From Thalassotalea piscium (GTDB lineage Bacteria > Pseudomonadota > Gammaproteobacteria > Enterobacterales > Alteromonadaceae), in NCBI RefSeq assembly GCF_030295935.1, contig NZ_AP027362.1, positions 3,038,001 to 3,102,000 on the forward strand: DNA of 64,000 nt, read 5' to 3'. The translations under genes were made by a program, and so were the position numbers. Shown piece after piece: positions 1 through 7,640 of this stretch (the stretch's first letter is position 1; each line of letters starts with the position of its first letter). The notes under the pieces are model-generated. The model was not told the origin of the DNA. It made no database searches and saw only the letters and a list, made by a program, of their open reading frames with translations.

Positions 1-257
1 GCTCTTCTGGCACTGGCAAACCTATTTGGAGGCGGCGTTACTGTTGGCGAATCACCAATTTCTTGTTGAACCTTGTCATTGTCAATATCGTTGCTATTGT
101 CATTCTGATCTCCAGCTTGATTATTGTCAGAGCCTATTTGATCATCCCCATCAGTACCTGATGCAGGTTCAACTGTGACGGGATCTCCTTGCTCTGCCCA
201 CGATGGAATTAACGGACTCTTGTTATTCGGTCCTGTTGACGATGCGGACGTACCCAT
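1..257 (-). CDS. qatB: QatB-like protein, N-terminal part (cut by window edge)
   Basis: Only the first 85 or so codons are inside the window; the frame is open to base 1. The ATG at 257 lies one base after the stop of the upstream KAP ATPase gene, with a GAGGGA ribosome site inside that gene's end, so the two are translationally coupled. The protein starts MGTSASSTGPNNKSPLIPSW and then becomes a disordered, Asp/Asn-rich stretch. This opening and the position after a KAP ATPase match QatB of the QatABCD anti-phage system (known family; my identification is from memory of the motif). Function of QatB is not well defined. The expected QatC (QueC-like) and QatD (TatD-like) genes would lie left of the window. 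Confidence 0.7.
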   Translation of the reverse strand, partial: MGTSASSTGPNNKSPLIPSWAEQGDPVTVEPASGTDGDDQIGSDNNQAGDQNDNSNDIDNDKVQQEIGDSPTVTPPPNRFASARR

Positions 258-258
258 A

Positions 259-2019
259 TTACTTAGTTCCCTCTAGTTCTTTTAAAATTGGATTAAGCCA
301 CCTTTGGCGGGGCAAGCTTTTTAAAAATGTAAGAAGACTTAAGCAACATTTATCATCCTGCTTGGCAAGTAGCACCGCTCCATAAATGCCTGTAGGTCTT
401 TCGGTCCAATCACCAATCAACTTAAAGTTTTCAATCAAACCATCCATGACTGACATGTATTCTTCCTTCGGAGTTGTGGTAATCGCAGTAGAGTTAACGC
501 CACTAACCCTTACCTTTTGCTTCATTAATTCTTCTACGAGTTTTTGAGCAGCTCCCGACATTACCGCATTAACAGCGCCCATTGGAATGCTTTCTCGACT
601 CAGGTACGCCGCCGGAGTCAAATCCATCTCAGTAAACATTGGAGGTAATTTTGACCATTTATCAATAAAAGCTAGGTCGAGTTTCCACTCTTCAGGTAAC
701 TTAATTTCGTCAAATTCGACTTCTGAATTTTCGAGATCTGCTAATACTTTTGGATATCCGTTTTCCTTATCAATTAATTCATAAAGCTTGTTGGTAGCCT
801 GAGTACCTAAGCACCTCTCAAAAATCACCAGCTTAGTGATGGTTTTTTCATCTAGCTGCATTCCTCGACGGTGAGCTGTTTTCTTTCTCATCTTAACTTG
901 ATTGAGTAATCGTTTTACTATGCGAGGGTTGCCGTTAATGTTTGTAGATTCAGCCAATAATGGAGCTAACTGTTCAGCAACTACAAATTTACTTCTGAGT
1001 TCGGAATGCTTTTCAATCTCGTGATCTTGAAGTAGCTCATCAACGGTAATTTGTGGTTGTTTCCACGACAGCCTTAATGACTCTTCAAGGGCACATCTTA
1101 TCGTTTCTAATTGCGCATCGGTAACGCCGTGGTCTTGAGCAGTAAGCATCATTAAATATGCCCTAATCTCAAGGACACCGGGTCTTGGTACATGCACAGG
1201 AATTTGAATAAGCTTGTCTAAATAATCAGTTTGATGTCGTTGAGATGCACCTTTGTGATACTCAGGCACTGCCAAGCGGATCATGTCCTCATCGGCAGCA
1301 ATAACAAATGCAGTATTGGGTAAAAATAGAAATAACCTGATCGCCTCAAGGGTCGATATAGCATTAAATGGAGAGCAGCGATCTAAATTATCGACATAGA
1401 CAATAAGTGGCTTATCAAACTCCTTTAACAGATCAGAATATGCCTTTCGGAATTCTTTAATTTCTTTAGGAGGTGAGAATGATTTCTTATCTTTGATCAA
1501 ACCTTTGTTTTTCTTCGCGACATCCTTAGCGCCATCGACAGCACCTTTTACATCACCAATATCCAATTCACCATCGTCGCCACCACTGAATAGCCCCATA
1601 AACTTCTGTATGCCACCCATAGTTGGTATACCAGCTAATGCCGCACCGCCATCCATTAGTATCCCCATCAGCCTGATCTTATCTATACGTCCAGCAAACT
1701 CTTTTGCTTTTGCACTTAGATTTTTATCATCTGCTGCTTTTTTAACTAAAGTGGATGCAATTGTTTCTAGTAACGCCGCTTTAGCATCATCGTATCCTTG
1801 GAAAGTCCATGCATCGAAATGTACTTGGATATATTCTTGTTCATCACTTTCCAGAGATGCTTTGGTAAGTTCAAGAATCGTCGATTTTCCTGCGCCCCAA
1901 TCACCAAAGACACCGATGCTAATAGGCATTAATTCCTTTTCAGTTATAAGATCTTTAATCGACTCAGCCGTTTCATTAAAATTTAAGAAGTCAATTTTTG
2001 ATTCTTTATCAGACCACAT
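259..2019 (-). CDS. qatA: KAP-family P-loop ATPase, QatA-like
   Basis: 586-residue KAP NTPase. Walker A is GDWGAGKST at residues 39-47 and Walker B is VYVDNLDR around 207-213; between them is a poorly conserved insertion containing a Gly/Ala-rich segment (about 118-165) that is typical of KAP proteins. In the Qat defence system this is the ATPase component; the mechanism is unresolved. It starts 11 bases after the recombinase gene with a good AAGGAG site, and is followed immediately by a QatB-like gene, so both probably form one operon. Other KAP ATPases occur in unrelated settings, so the Qat call rests on the neighbour. Confidence 0.8.
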   Translation of the reverse strand: MWSDKESKIDFLNFNETAESIKDLITEKELMPISIGVFGDWGAGKSTILELTKASLESDEQEYIQVHFDAWTFQGYDDAKAALLETIASTLVKKAADDKNLSAKAKEFAGRIDKIRLMGILMDGGAALAGIPTMGGIQKFMGLFSGGDDGELDIGDVKGAVDGAKDVAKKNKGLIKDKKSFSPPKEIKEFRKAYSDLLKEFDKPLIVYVDNLDRCSPFNAISTLEAIRLFLFLPNTAFVIAADEDMIRLAVPEYHKGASQRHQTDYLDKLIQIPVHVPRPGVLEIRAYLMMLTAQDHGVTDAQLETIRCALEESLRLSWKQPQITVDELLQDHEIEKHSELRSKFVVAEQLAPLLAESTNINGNPRIVKRLLNQVKMRKKTAHRRGMQLDEKTITKLVIFERCLGTQATNKLYELIDKENGYPKVLADLENSEVEFDEIKLPEEWKLDLAFIDKWSKLPPMFTEMDLTPAAYLSRESIPMGAVNAVMSGAAQKLVEELMKQKVRVSGVNSTAITTTPKEEYMSVMDGLIENFKLIGDWTERPTGIYGAVLLAKQDDKCCLSLLTFLKSLPRQRWLNPILKELEGTK

Positions 2020-2030
2020 AACATCTCCTT

Positions 2031-2606
2031 TTATTTATTATTTTTCTGTTCCATTCTTTCAATAGTTCGATGAACCGTAGGGCGGCTAACAGAATATTTC
2101 TTCGCTAATGCAGAAATCGATTCACCAGATAATTTATCTTTATATAGTTCTTTCGCTTCTTTGTCTGACAATGCAGGCAATCTGCCCATGTGTTTGCCTT
2201 TAGCTTTTGCTTCTTCGCGACCTTCTGCGGTTCTAGCTTTTATAAGATCCCGCTCAAGTTGAGCGAATACTCCACATAGGTTGATCATGGCGGTGGCAAA
2301 CGGATTATCATTTTTGGTATTGAGAGAACCGTCAATAATATTTAAACAAGCACCTTTTTTGTGGATACTTTCAATTGCCTCAAGAATAGATTTTAACGAC
2401 CGTCCCAAACGGTCGAGGCGAGTAACAATAACTTCATCACCTTCCCTGATAAAGTCGATGAGTTCCTTAAGCTTTTCTTCATTTCGAATCGAAGCACCAG
2501 ACTGTTTGCCTTGGAATATTTTTTCACAGCCCTGAACGTCCAACTTGGACAGTTGAACATTCAAATCTTGTTCTTTAGTTGAAACTCTTGCAAAACCAAC
2601 TTTCAT
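2031..2606 (-). CDS. Serine recombinase, resolvase/invertase family
   Basis: 191-residue small serine recombinase. The catalytic domain begins KVGFARVSTKEQ with the nucleophile Ser9, followed by the RLDRLGRS arginine motif near residue 68; a helix-turn-helix closes the protein (residues about 150-185, SISALAKKYSVSRPTVHRTIE). It catalyses site-specific inversion or resolution of DNA. I chose the ATG at 2606, which gives the canonical N-terminus; a longer frame from a TTG at 2642 would run through a palindrome. No transposase is beside it, so it may be a remnant of a Tn3-like element or a resident module of the defence island. It is 11 bases upstream of qatA in the same direction. Confidence 0.9.
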   Translation of the reverse strand: MKVGFARVSTKEQDLNVQLSKLDVQGCEKIFQGKQSGASIRNEEKLKELIDFIREGDEVIVTRLDRLGRSLKSILEAIESIHKKGACLNIIDGSLNTKNDNPFATAMINLCGVFAQLERDLIKARTAEGREEAKAKGKHMGRLPALSDKEAKELYKDKLSGESISALAKKYSVSRPTVHRTIERMEQKNNK

Positions 2607-2607
2607 A

Positions 2608-2688
2608 TGTACGAAACCTGTAACTTTCGTACACCTTAACAATTAAATGAACGAAAGTCCATTAAATACATTTCGTACATGAACGAAA
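2608..2688. promoter_or_regulatory. Candidate res/operator site of the serine recombinase
   Basis: Immediately upstream of the recombinase start is a perfect 9-bp inverted repeat, TGTACGAAA (2608-2616) and TTTCGTACA (2625-2633), with an 8-bp spacer. Further out are ACGAAA at 2651-2656 and a second dyad TTTCGT (2671-2676) / ACGAAA (2683-2688). Five related half-sites in 80 bp resemble the multi-site res regions at which small serine recombinases bind and also repress their own promoter. That this is the cognate site is inference. Confidence 0.5.
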
Positions 2689-2701
2689 TAAAATATCATT
2701 T

Positions 2702-3226
2702 TTAGTTCACTTTCATTGGACTTATGGTAGATGTTTGGCTTTTTATGTTTACGGAGAATGTGATTATGACCACACCAATGATTATAGCGATATCCGCAAC
2801 ATTAAAAATTCCTGTCCTAAAAGTACCAATACCCAAATTCATAAAATCCACTACAACACCGCCGTATTGCAAACGGTCATATAAGTTACTTACACCGCCA
2901 GATAGAATAAAAGTTAATCCAGCTAAATAATTCGGATGAGATCTTAAATTCGAAATGAGATGAATAGCTAAGCCAACTAAAAACACAACTACTAAGCCAC
3001 TAAAAATCAGATACCTAAGCTCCTTTGGCAAGCCACTTCCTAAACTTAAAAAGGCTCCTGAATTTTCGGCATAGCTCAGTCGGAATACGTCGTAAAAATA
3101 ATTATGTGTATCTTTCTCTGACAAGAATTCAATCGCCAAAAACTTTGTATATTGATCTAAAGAGATGACCAATATCGTCAAAAACAATAAATACAGTAAT
3201 TTAAAATAAAGTTTCATACGTTTCAC
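2702..3226 (-). CDS. lspA: Lipoprotein signal peptidase (signal peptidase II), accessory copy
   Basis: 174-residue inner-membrane aspartyl protease that cleaves signal peptides of prolipoproteins. Four hydrophobic segments are visible. The conserved motifs are SLDQYTK (about 23-28), YAENSGAFLSLG (52-63), SNLYDR with catalytic Asp117, and FNVADI with catalytic Asp145. The GTG start at 3226 overlaps the TGA of the preceding small gene (GTGA), showing coupling. Housekeeping lspA normally sits between ileS and fkpB, so this copy, last in a stress-type cassette, is probably an extra one; such copies are often found in metal or stress resistance islands. Replacement of the usual Ala in the last motif by Val is minor. 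Confidence 0.9.
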   Translation of the reverse strand: MKRMKLYFKLLYLLFLTILVISLDQYTKFLAIEFLSEKDTHNYFYDVFRLSYAENSGAFLSLGSGLPKELRYLIFSGLVVVFLVGLAIHLISNLRSHPNYLAGLTFILSGGVSNLYDRLQYGGVVVDFMNLGIGTFRTGIFNVADIAIIIGVVIITFSVNIKSQTSTISPMKVN

Positions 3227-3480
3227 TTATACTGCCGCCCCAAAGAACAAATGACTTCAGTAAAGGCATCCACTTCTGAGTCCGCCTCATGACTTTTTCT
3301 GCTATGCTCCACATCCTCATGATAGATGATCATAGTGCACCTATAATTATGTTCTTCTAGCTTTTCAAAATTTACAACAACATGACTTTTCTTCTTGATT
3401 TGATTATCTATAAATCCTCGAAGCAAGCTTCGAAAGACTTCTATATTTGCTTTGGGGTAGTCTACATTGATTGTAATCAT
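3223..3480 (-). CDS. Small HPF/RaiA-like protein
   Basis: 85-residue protein. Start at ATG 3480 is set by a TTGGAG ribosome site six bases upstream. I do not recognise it at high identity, but the predicted order strand (MITINVDY), helix (NIEVFRSLLRGFIDNQ), three strands (SHVVVNFE, YRCTMIIYH, KSHEAD) and final helix (EVDAFTEVICSLGRQY) is that of the S30AE fold of ribosome hibernation factors HPF and YfiA. It is preceded by a paralogue of identical length and its stop overlaps the lspA start. A ribosome-protecting role under stress is inference; fold prediction would test it. Confidence 0.5.
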   Translation of the reverse strand: MITINVDYPKANIEVFRSLLRGFIDNQIKKKSHVVVNFEKLEEHNYRCTMIIYHEDVEHSRKSHEADSEVDAFTEVICSLGRQYK

Positions 3481-3499
3481 GTCAAACTCCAAGTCGTTA

Positions 3500-3757
3500 T
3501 CAATTTAAATTTAAAACATCCTTGAGTGCCTTTAAAAAAGAGATTCTTTCACAGCCATCTATGGCAATACTAGTCCTACTCAACTCTCCAAATAAAAACA
3601 ATCTGGCTATAATGTGAAAGCTCTCCGTCAACGGCTCATAAGAGCAAATGATTTCTAACTTAGTTGACTTACTATACAAACGATTCTTTAAGTTTCTTGC
3701 CAACTTTCGCAGCTCGTCGAGCTGACGACTTTTGTATTTTGTAACTATTACTAACAT
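3500..3757 (-). CDS. Small HPF/RaiA-like protein, paralogue
   Basis: 85 residues from ATG 3757, chosen because GGGGAG stands six bases upstream; a longer frame reaches 3787 without support. Layout again is strand (MLVIVTKY), long basic helix (QLDELRKLARNLKNRLY), three strands (KLEIICSY, SFHIIARLFLF, RTSIAID) and a closing helix (ISFLKALKDVL). It shares length and layout with the next gene but little sequence. The first helix carries many Lys/Arg residues, fitting RNA or ribosome binding. Lies 19 bases before its partner, in the same operon. Confidence 0.45.
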   Translation of the reverse strand: MLVIVTKYKSRQLDELRKLARNLKNRLYSKSTKLEIICSYEPLTESFHIIARLFLFGELSRTSIAIDGCERISFLKALKDVLNLN

Positions 3758-3811
3758 CAGAACTCCCCTGCATTGATTAGAATGCAAGGGAGTTTTGAGC
3801 AGAACAAAGCA

Positions 3812-4390
3812 CTATGCAGCATTTTGATCAAGTGTGTTAACTGTTTCACTTATCAATTTAAAACTGACAGGCATATTAAGGTTAACGTTTAAATGAAGTG
3901 CTCTAGCGATATCGGAAGCTGATATCAATCCTCTGATTGTTGAGCCTTCATTATTTCTCACCAAAATATGTTGATCATTGGAACTTGCTAAGAACTGGAT
4001 TAATGAACGTAAGCTCGCACTTTCAAGTGCTCGCCAATCAAGAGAATTCTGCACTGATTTAGTTTTCATGAAATCACTGACTCGAAGGTCTGCCCTTGAA
4101 TCGCCAGATGCAACTTTTTTGATGATCTCTTGATTGTTTAAATCATTAAAACTTAACGTTCCAATAAACTGATCATTTTCGTCCAGTACCAACTTCAATT
4201 TTACGTGAGCCTTTTTCATTAAATATTCAGCTTCAACCGCTTTAGTATTGCTATCAATCACTAACGGTCTATTTTTTTGAAAATCAGTTACTATTTCAAT
4301 TGCCTTACTTTGCAGAGACACTTGAGTTTGCTGAGTAGGCCATTCGATTTGTGACACGCGATCACATTTGTTTAAAGATAATTGAGTCAT
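3812..4390 (-). CDS. CBS-domain pair protein
   Basis: 192-residue soluble protein with two tandem CBS motifs: one around residues 38-90 (PLVIDSNTKAVEAEYLMKK, then FIGTLSFNDL) and one around 103-165 (DFMKTKSVQ, then IRGLISASDIARAL). CBS pairs bind adenine nucleotides and usually act as regulatory modules for transporters or enzymes. There is no catalytic domain, so it is a stand-alone sensor. It sits between the ArsB/NhaD-type antiporter and the HPF-like pair on one strand, suggesting it could tune one of them by energy state; that is inference. Confidence 0.8.
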   Translation of the reverse strand: MTQLSLNKCDRVSQIEWPTQQTQVSLQSKAIEIVTDFQKNRPLVIDSNTKAVEAEYLMKKAHVKLKLVLDENDQFIGTLSFNDLNNQEIIKKVASGDSRADLRVSDFMKTKSVQNSLDWRALESASLRSLIQFLASSNDQHILVRNNEGSTIRGLISASDIARALHLNVNLNMPVSFKLISETVNTLDQNAA

Positions 4391-4440
4391 GTCTTTGTAC
4401 CTTAATAAATTATTAAATTTGGGAAAAGCTCCCGTTTTGT

Positions 4441-4743
4441 TTAAGAGTACAAAGTTTTTGGTGGTGCTCTAATTGAGTAATGGCTTAACGCTATTTCTAG
4501 ATGTGAAATAAAGAAAGTAAAGGGTTCAAAGCTTGCTTGCTTGGTTTTATGGGTAATGCTTTGCGACGATAAATACTTTTTCTCTGACTCTTCATTATCG
4601 ATTGACTCGGAATCATTCGAAGTACAAACATTAATTGAGCTATCTAATTGCTGAAATTGCTGACCATAGCTAGCGCCTTGCGACCCTGTAAAGGTCGCAA
4701 GCACAAAATAGGTAAAAAATAAGCAACTAGAAATTAATTTCAT
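4441..4743 (-). CDS. Small secreted protein, unknown
   Basis: 100 residues. The first 23 form a signal peptide (MKLISSCLFFTYFVLATFTGSQG), followed by a Ser/Asn-rich linker and a conserved-looking tail ending EIALSHYSIRAPPKTLYS. I do not recognise the family. Position directly after the antiporter gene (16 bases) and the same strand suggest one transcript. Similar short secreted proteins with an RAPP tail occur beside metal-resistance genes, as far as I recall, but no metal ligand cluster is visible. Confidence 0.55.
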   Translation of the reverse strand: MKLISSCLFFTYFVLATFTGSQGASYGQQFQQLDSSINVCTSNDSESIDNEESEKKYLSSQSITHKTKQASFEPFTFFISHLEIALSHYSIRAPPKTLYS

Positions 4744-4759
4744 TTATAGTCCTAATTGG

Positions 4760-6085
4760 TCACAAATCAACATACAAGAAATCGTAACCAAACCAAATAA
4801 AAATACTACACAGCACTAATGTTATAAGCATAGCTGGAGTACCTTTTTTTAGCCACAATCCCGGTGAAATGGCGTAATCAGGATTCCCAGTTTCTCTCGC
4901 TAATCGTTCAGAAATGGTGACTATGTAAACATTAGCTGTAGAACCAATATGGGAACCATTACCTCCCATTCCAACTCCCATAGCTAGTGCCCACCACATT
5001 ACGCTAACATTCACGCCTTCGTTTTGTAAAGTTAGAAGAACTGGGATCATAGCGGCGGTAAAAGGAATATTATCAATCAGCGCAGACAGTATTGCTGCAA
5101 CCCACAATAAAACCAATGCGGCAATAACAGGATGTTCTAGTATTAATGGCTTAAACATCGCGCCAAAGTGGTGTAGTAATCCAGAATGCTCGACGCCGCC
5201 TATAACGATAAATAATGAAATAAAAAACATTAAAAGTGGCGTTTCAATATGCTGAGTAACTTTTTCTAGGTCAATTGAACGCGTTATAAAAAGTAAAATA
5301 GTTAAAGACGCTGCCGCGACCATCCAAGGCTCCCAGCCAATATGATGATGAAAAACAAATAACACCACCATAAAACAAAGTACACCAATCGACTTATACC
5401 AAAGCTTTTTATTTTTATACTCTAGTTCTTGCTCAACAACGTTAGTCACAGCTTGCCCTAATTCTTTGCCAAACAAGAATTTCATCGAAAGTAGAATGCC
5501 GATCCAAGCCAGTAACACTGGAGGCCCCATGTGAATAATGAACGTATTGAAGTCAATACCAGCCGCTGAACCGATCATTAAGTTTGGCGGATCGCCCACT
5601 AAGGTTGCTACGCCACCTGTGTCTGATAACAAAGCCGCCGCTAGTAAATAAGGAATGGGGGATACATTCATATTTCGGCAAATAAGGATAATAAGTGGCC
5701 CAAAGATAATAACCGTTGTCACATTATCAAGAATCAATGACAACAGGGTCACTGCTGTGCCAAGCAGGACAATTAATTTGAATTGAGAGCCATTACTTAA
5801 TTTAGCTAGATAAGAAGCCAAATGCTCAAAACCGCCTGTCGTCATCATTATCGAAACAATGATCATCATAATCGCTAGTAAAAATACTACGTTCCAATCA
5901 ATGGCTTCTAGGGCAAGTTCTGGAGAGTAAAACCCAAGTACTTGCCCCGCAATAATAATGGCTCCAGCACCAGCCATTGCAAACTTAGCTCTATGTATGC
6001 CATGAAAGTGTTCAGTAAAAATACCGAAGAATGTTAAAAACAAAATCGCAGCCGAAACCACCATTGGGATAGATAAATCGAGCAC
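4760..6085 (-). CDS. ArsB/NhaD-superfamily ion transporter
   Basis: 441-residue inner-membrane protein with about eleven hydrophobic segments. Diagnostic motifs of the ArsB/NhaD ion-transporter superfamily are present in both halves: LDNVTTVIIFGPL (about 119-131), LVGDPPNLMIGSA (162-174) in the first half and ALIDNIPFTAAMIP (about 335-348) with GMGGNGSHIGSTANV (373-387) in the second. NhaD members exchange Na+ for H+; others move arsenite or anions, so the substrate is not settled. First gene of the minus-strand cassette that ends with lspA; it is divergent from the RHH gene across a 200-bp AT-rich gap that must hold the promoter. Confidence 0.88.
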   Translation of the reverse strand: MLDLSIPMVVSAAILFLTFFGIFTEHFHGIHRAKFAMAGAGAIIIAGQVLGFYSPELALEAIDWNVVFLLAIMMIIVSIMMTTGGFEHLASYLAKLSNGSQFKLIVLLGTAVTLLSLILDNVTTVIIFGPLIILICRNMNVSPIPYLLAAALLSDTGGVATLVGDPPNLMIGSAAGIDFNTFIIHMGPPVLLAWIGILLSMKFLFGKELGQAVTNVVEQELEYKNKKLWYKSIGVLCFMVVLFVFHHHIGWEPWMVAAASLTILLFITRSIDLEKVTQHIETPLLMFFISLFIVIGGVEHSGLLHHFGAMFKPLILEHPVIAALVLLWVAAILSALIDNIPFTAAMIPVLLTLQNEGVNVSVMWWALAMGVGMGGNGSHIGSTANVYIVTISERLARETGNPDYAISPGLWLKKGTPAMLITLVLCSIFIWFGYDFLYVDL

Positions 6086-6289
6086 CGTAATTTCTCCTAT
6101 AAGCTTCAGTGCAAATCACAATGACAAAATACCATTGAAATATAATTTGATGTAAGTTTTATTATAATGACATTGTAACTATATTGTAATTTTATTTTTA
6201 TTTTCAACCCTTGATAAGTAACTTTGTTAGCTTCTACTAATGAGAAAACGTTATAATCAAATGATAATAACCATTAACGAGTGACAGAC

Positions 6290-6466
6290 ATGGAAAACAG
6301 AACTGCTAGATTGACGATTTTAATAGACCCTAAAAAGAAAAAAGCTTTAGAAGAGCTTTGTGTGCTAGAAGATATGAATTCATCTCAAAAAGTAAGGCAG
6401 CTTATTCGTGAATATATTCAATCTAAGCTTGGTGATGATTGGCGTGAAAAAGTGCTTTCGGAATAA
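6290..6466 (+). CDS. Ribbon-helix-helix DNA-binding protein
   Basis: 58 residues from ATG 6290; a GTG at 6281 is in frame but only the ATG has a near ribosome site (AACGAG). The pattern TARLTILIDPKKKKALEELC-x-x-EDMNSSQKVRQLIREYIQ gives a beta strand followed by two helices, the CopG/Arc ribbon-helix-helix fold used by small repressors. No toxin gene follows, so it is not an obvious antitoxin. It precedes dgkA by 29 bases on the same strand and is divergent from the antiporter gene; either could be its target. Confidence 0.75.
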   Translation: MENRTARLTILIDPKKKKALEELCVLEDMNSSQKVRQLIREYIQSKLGDDWREKVLSE

Positions 6467-6495
6467 AACAGAGAATTGGGAGTTATTAGGTTGCA

Positions 6496-6867
6496 ATGAC
6501 TAGCGAATTAGGATTCACCAAAACACGAGGATTAAAACGTGTTTTTTTAGCTTTTGGTAACTCAGTCAGGGCATTGAAGTGGCTGGTAAAAAATGAAGCT
6601 GCTTTTAGGCAAGAATTATTGCTATTAATAGCCTGTATTCCCATAACGTTTGTTTTTGAGATTACCGCCTCTGAGCGCTTAATATTGCTGACATCTGTGG
6701 TGTTTATTATTTTTACTGAAATAGTAAACACCGCAATTGAAACCGTTGTTGATAGAGTCGGAACAGAAATCCATCCGCTGTCAGGCTTAGCGAAAGATTT
6801 GGGATCTGCTGCTGTCATGATTAGCTTTATCATGGCGGTTTTAATTTGGTTAGTAGTTTTGATTTGA
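6496..6867 (+). CDS. dgkA: Diacylglycerol kinase
   Basis: 123-residue integral membrane kinase, the usual size for DgkA, with an amphipathic N-terminus and three transmembrane helices. It phosphorylates diacylglycerol to phosphatidate. Family motifs are KNEAAFRQEL (about 34-43), the active-site stretch EIVNTAIETVVDRV (74-87) and HPLSGLAKDLGSAAV (92-106). The context is telling: an LTA-synthase-like enzyme that would release diacylglycerol from phosphatidylglycerol lies 0.8 kb downstream, so this kinase probably recycles that by-product. Confidence 0.93.
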   Translation: MTSELGFTKTRGLKRVFLAFGNSVRALKWLVKNEAAFRQELLLLIACIPITFVFEITASERLILLTSVVFIIFTEIVNTAIETVVDRVGTEIHPLSGLAKDLGSAAVMISFIMAVLIWLVVLI

Positions 6868-6876
6868 TATTTTCTC

Positions 6877-6893
6877 CTTAAGGTTACCTTAAG
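6877..6893 (+). promoter_or_regulatory. PmrA-type box upstream of cytochrome c gene
   Basis: Perfect CTTAAG (6877-6882), five bases, CTTAAG (6888-6893). This is the tandem half-site of PmrA/BasR-class response regulators. A TATAAA (6904-6909) begins 11 bases after the box, the same spacing as at the other two boxes in this window, and the start codon at 6937 is 43 bases on. Confidence 0.8.
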
Positions 6894-6936
6894 GTATTAG
6901 CGCTATAAATTGATTTAAACATTTTGGAGAAACTCT

Positions 6937-7236
6937 ATGAAATCTCAATTAATATGCTCTTTAATTTTATCTTTACTAGCATTTGGTGCTTTGGCTAATC
7001 CAAATGCTGCTAAACAGAAGTCAGCCGCTTGCGTTGCGTGTCATGGTGCTACAGGAGTTTCCACGATTCCTATGTACCCTAATTTAGCGGGTCAAAAGGC
7101 TGCATACCTTGAAAAACAACTTAAAGCCTTCAAAAGTGGCGATAGAACAGATCCAACAATGAACGCAATGGCAAAAAACTTATCTGATGCAGATATAAAG
7201 TTACTTGCCGAATATTTTTCAAAGATGAAGCGTTAA
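6937..7236 (+). CDS. Periplasmic class I cytochrome c
   Basis: 99 residues with a 20-residue signal peptide ending ALA, then a single haem-attachment motif CVACH (Cys32, Cys35, His36) and a Met region TMNAMAKNLS (about 73-82) giving His/Met ligation, as in c553/c5-type electron carriers. The last helix DADIKLLAEYFSKMK is typical. It would shuttle electrons in the periplasm; a possible partner is the cytochrome b561 encoded 2.5 kb downstream. Preceded by a PmrA-type box, so probably induced with the envelope-stress regulon. TGGAGA ribosome site is eight bases before the ATG. Confidence 0.9.
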   Translation: MKSQLICSLILSLLAFGALANPNAAKQKSAACVACHGATGVSTIPMYPNLAGQKAAYLEKQLKAFKSGDRTDPTMNAMAKNLSDADIKLLAEYFSKMKR

Positions 7237-7277
7237 GTCTTCCTGAATTTTCATCCAATAAGTAACAGAGTAATCCT

Positions 7278-7556
7278 ATGATCTCCAAGGTACATATATT
7301 ATGGTTTTCAACTTTTTCAATTTTGACTTCTATAATCTCGATGTACCGCTTTTATATCCTAAATAAAAGAAAGCTACCTGCAACAACTACCTTTAGTTTA
7401 GTGATGAGTATTGCTGTTGGGGTAATAACTGCTTTCTTTTGCTTCCTTGTTTTTATTAATAAAGGCGAGGTTGCTATGTATTTGTTAACTTTTTCATTTA
7501 GTTTTATCACGATCCCCTCATTTTTATCGCTCCTATATTGGCTACTCCCTAAATGA
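7278..7556 (+). CDS. Small membrane protein, unknown
   Basis: 92 residues with three hydrophobic segments (about 7-23, 43-62, 67-90) separated by a basic loop (YILNKRKLP). No family recognised. It lies between the cytochrome c gene and the second PmrA-type box on the same strand. The ribosome site (ACAGAG) is weak, so expression is less certain than for its neighbours. Confidence 0.55.
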   Translation: MISKVHILWFSTFSILTSIISMYRFYILNKRKLPATTTFSLVMSIAVGVITAFFCFLVFINKGEVAMYLLTFSFSFITIPSFLSLLYWLLPK

Positions 7557-7574
7557 TTTAATAAGAAGAGGTAG

Positions 7575-7591
7575 CTTAAGCTTTTCTTAAG
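7575..7591 (+). promoter_or_regulatory. PmrA-type box upstream of the LTA-synthase-like gene
   Basis: Perfect CTTAAG (7575-7580), spacer CTTTT, CTTAAG (7586-7591). A weak -10-like TAGTTT starts 11 bases after the box, and the GTG start at 7641 is 49 bases away. Same geometry as the boxes at 6877 and 18975. Confidence 0.8.
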
Positions 7592-7640
7592 GTTTGTCGG
7601 TTAGTTTTACTGCTAAATAGACATCAGTAGTAGAATATCT

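Noticed and set aside
1493-2065. 190-codon plus-strand frame opposite qatA
   Set aside because: Ser/Pro-rich antisense shadow of a clear ATPase gene, with no ribosome site.
6290-6466. RHH protein as antitoxin of a toxin-antitoxin pair
   Set aside because: The next gene is dgkA and no toxin-like frame is adjacent.
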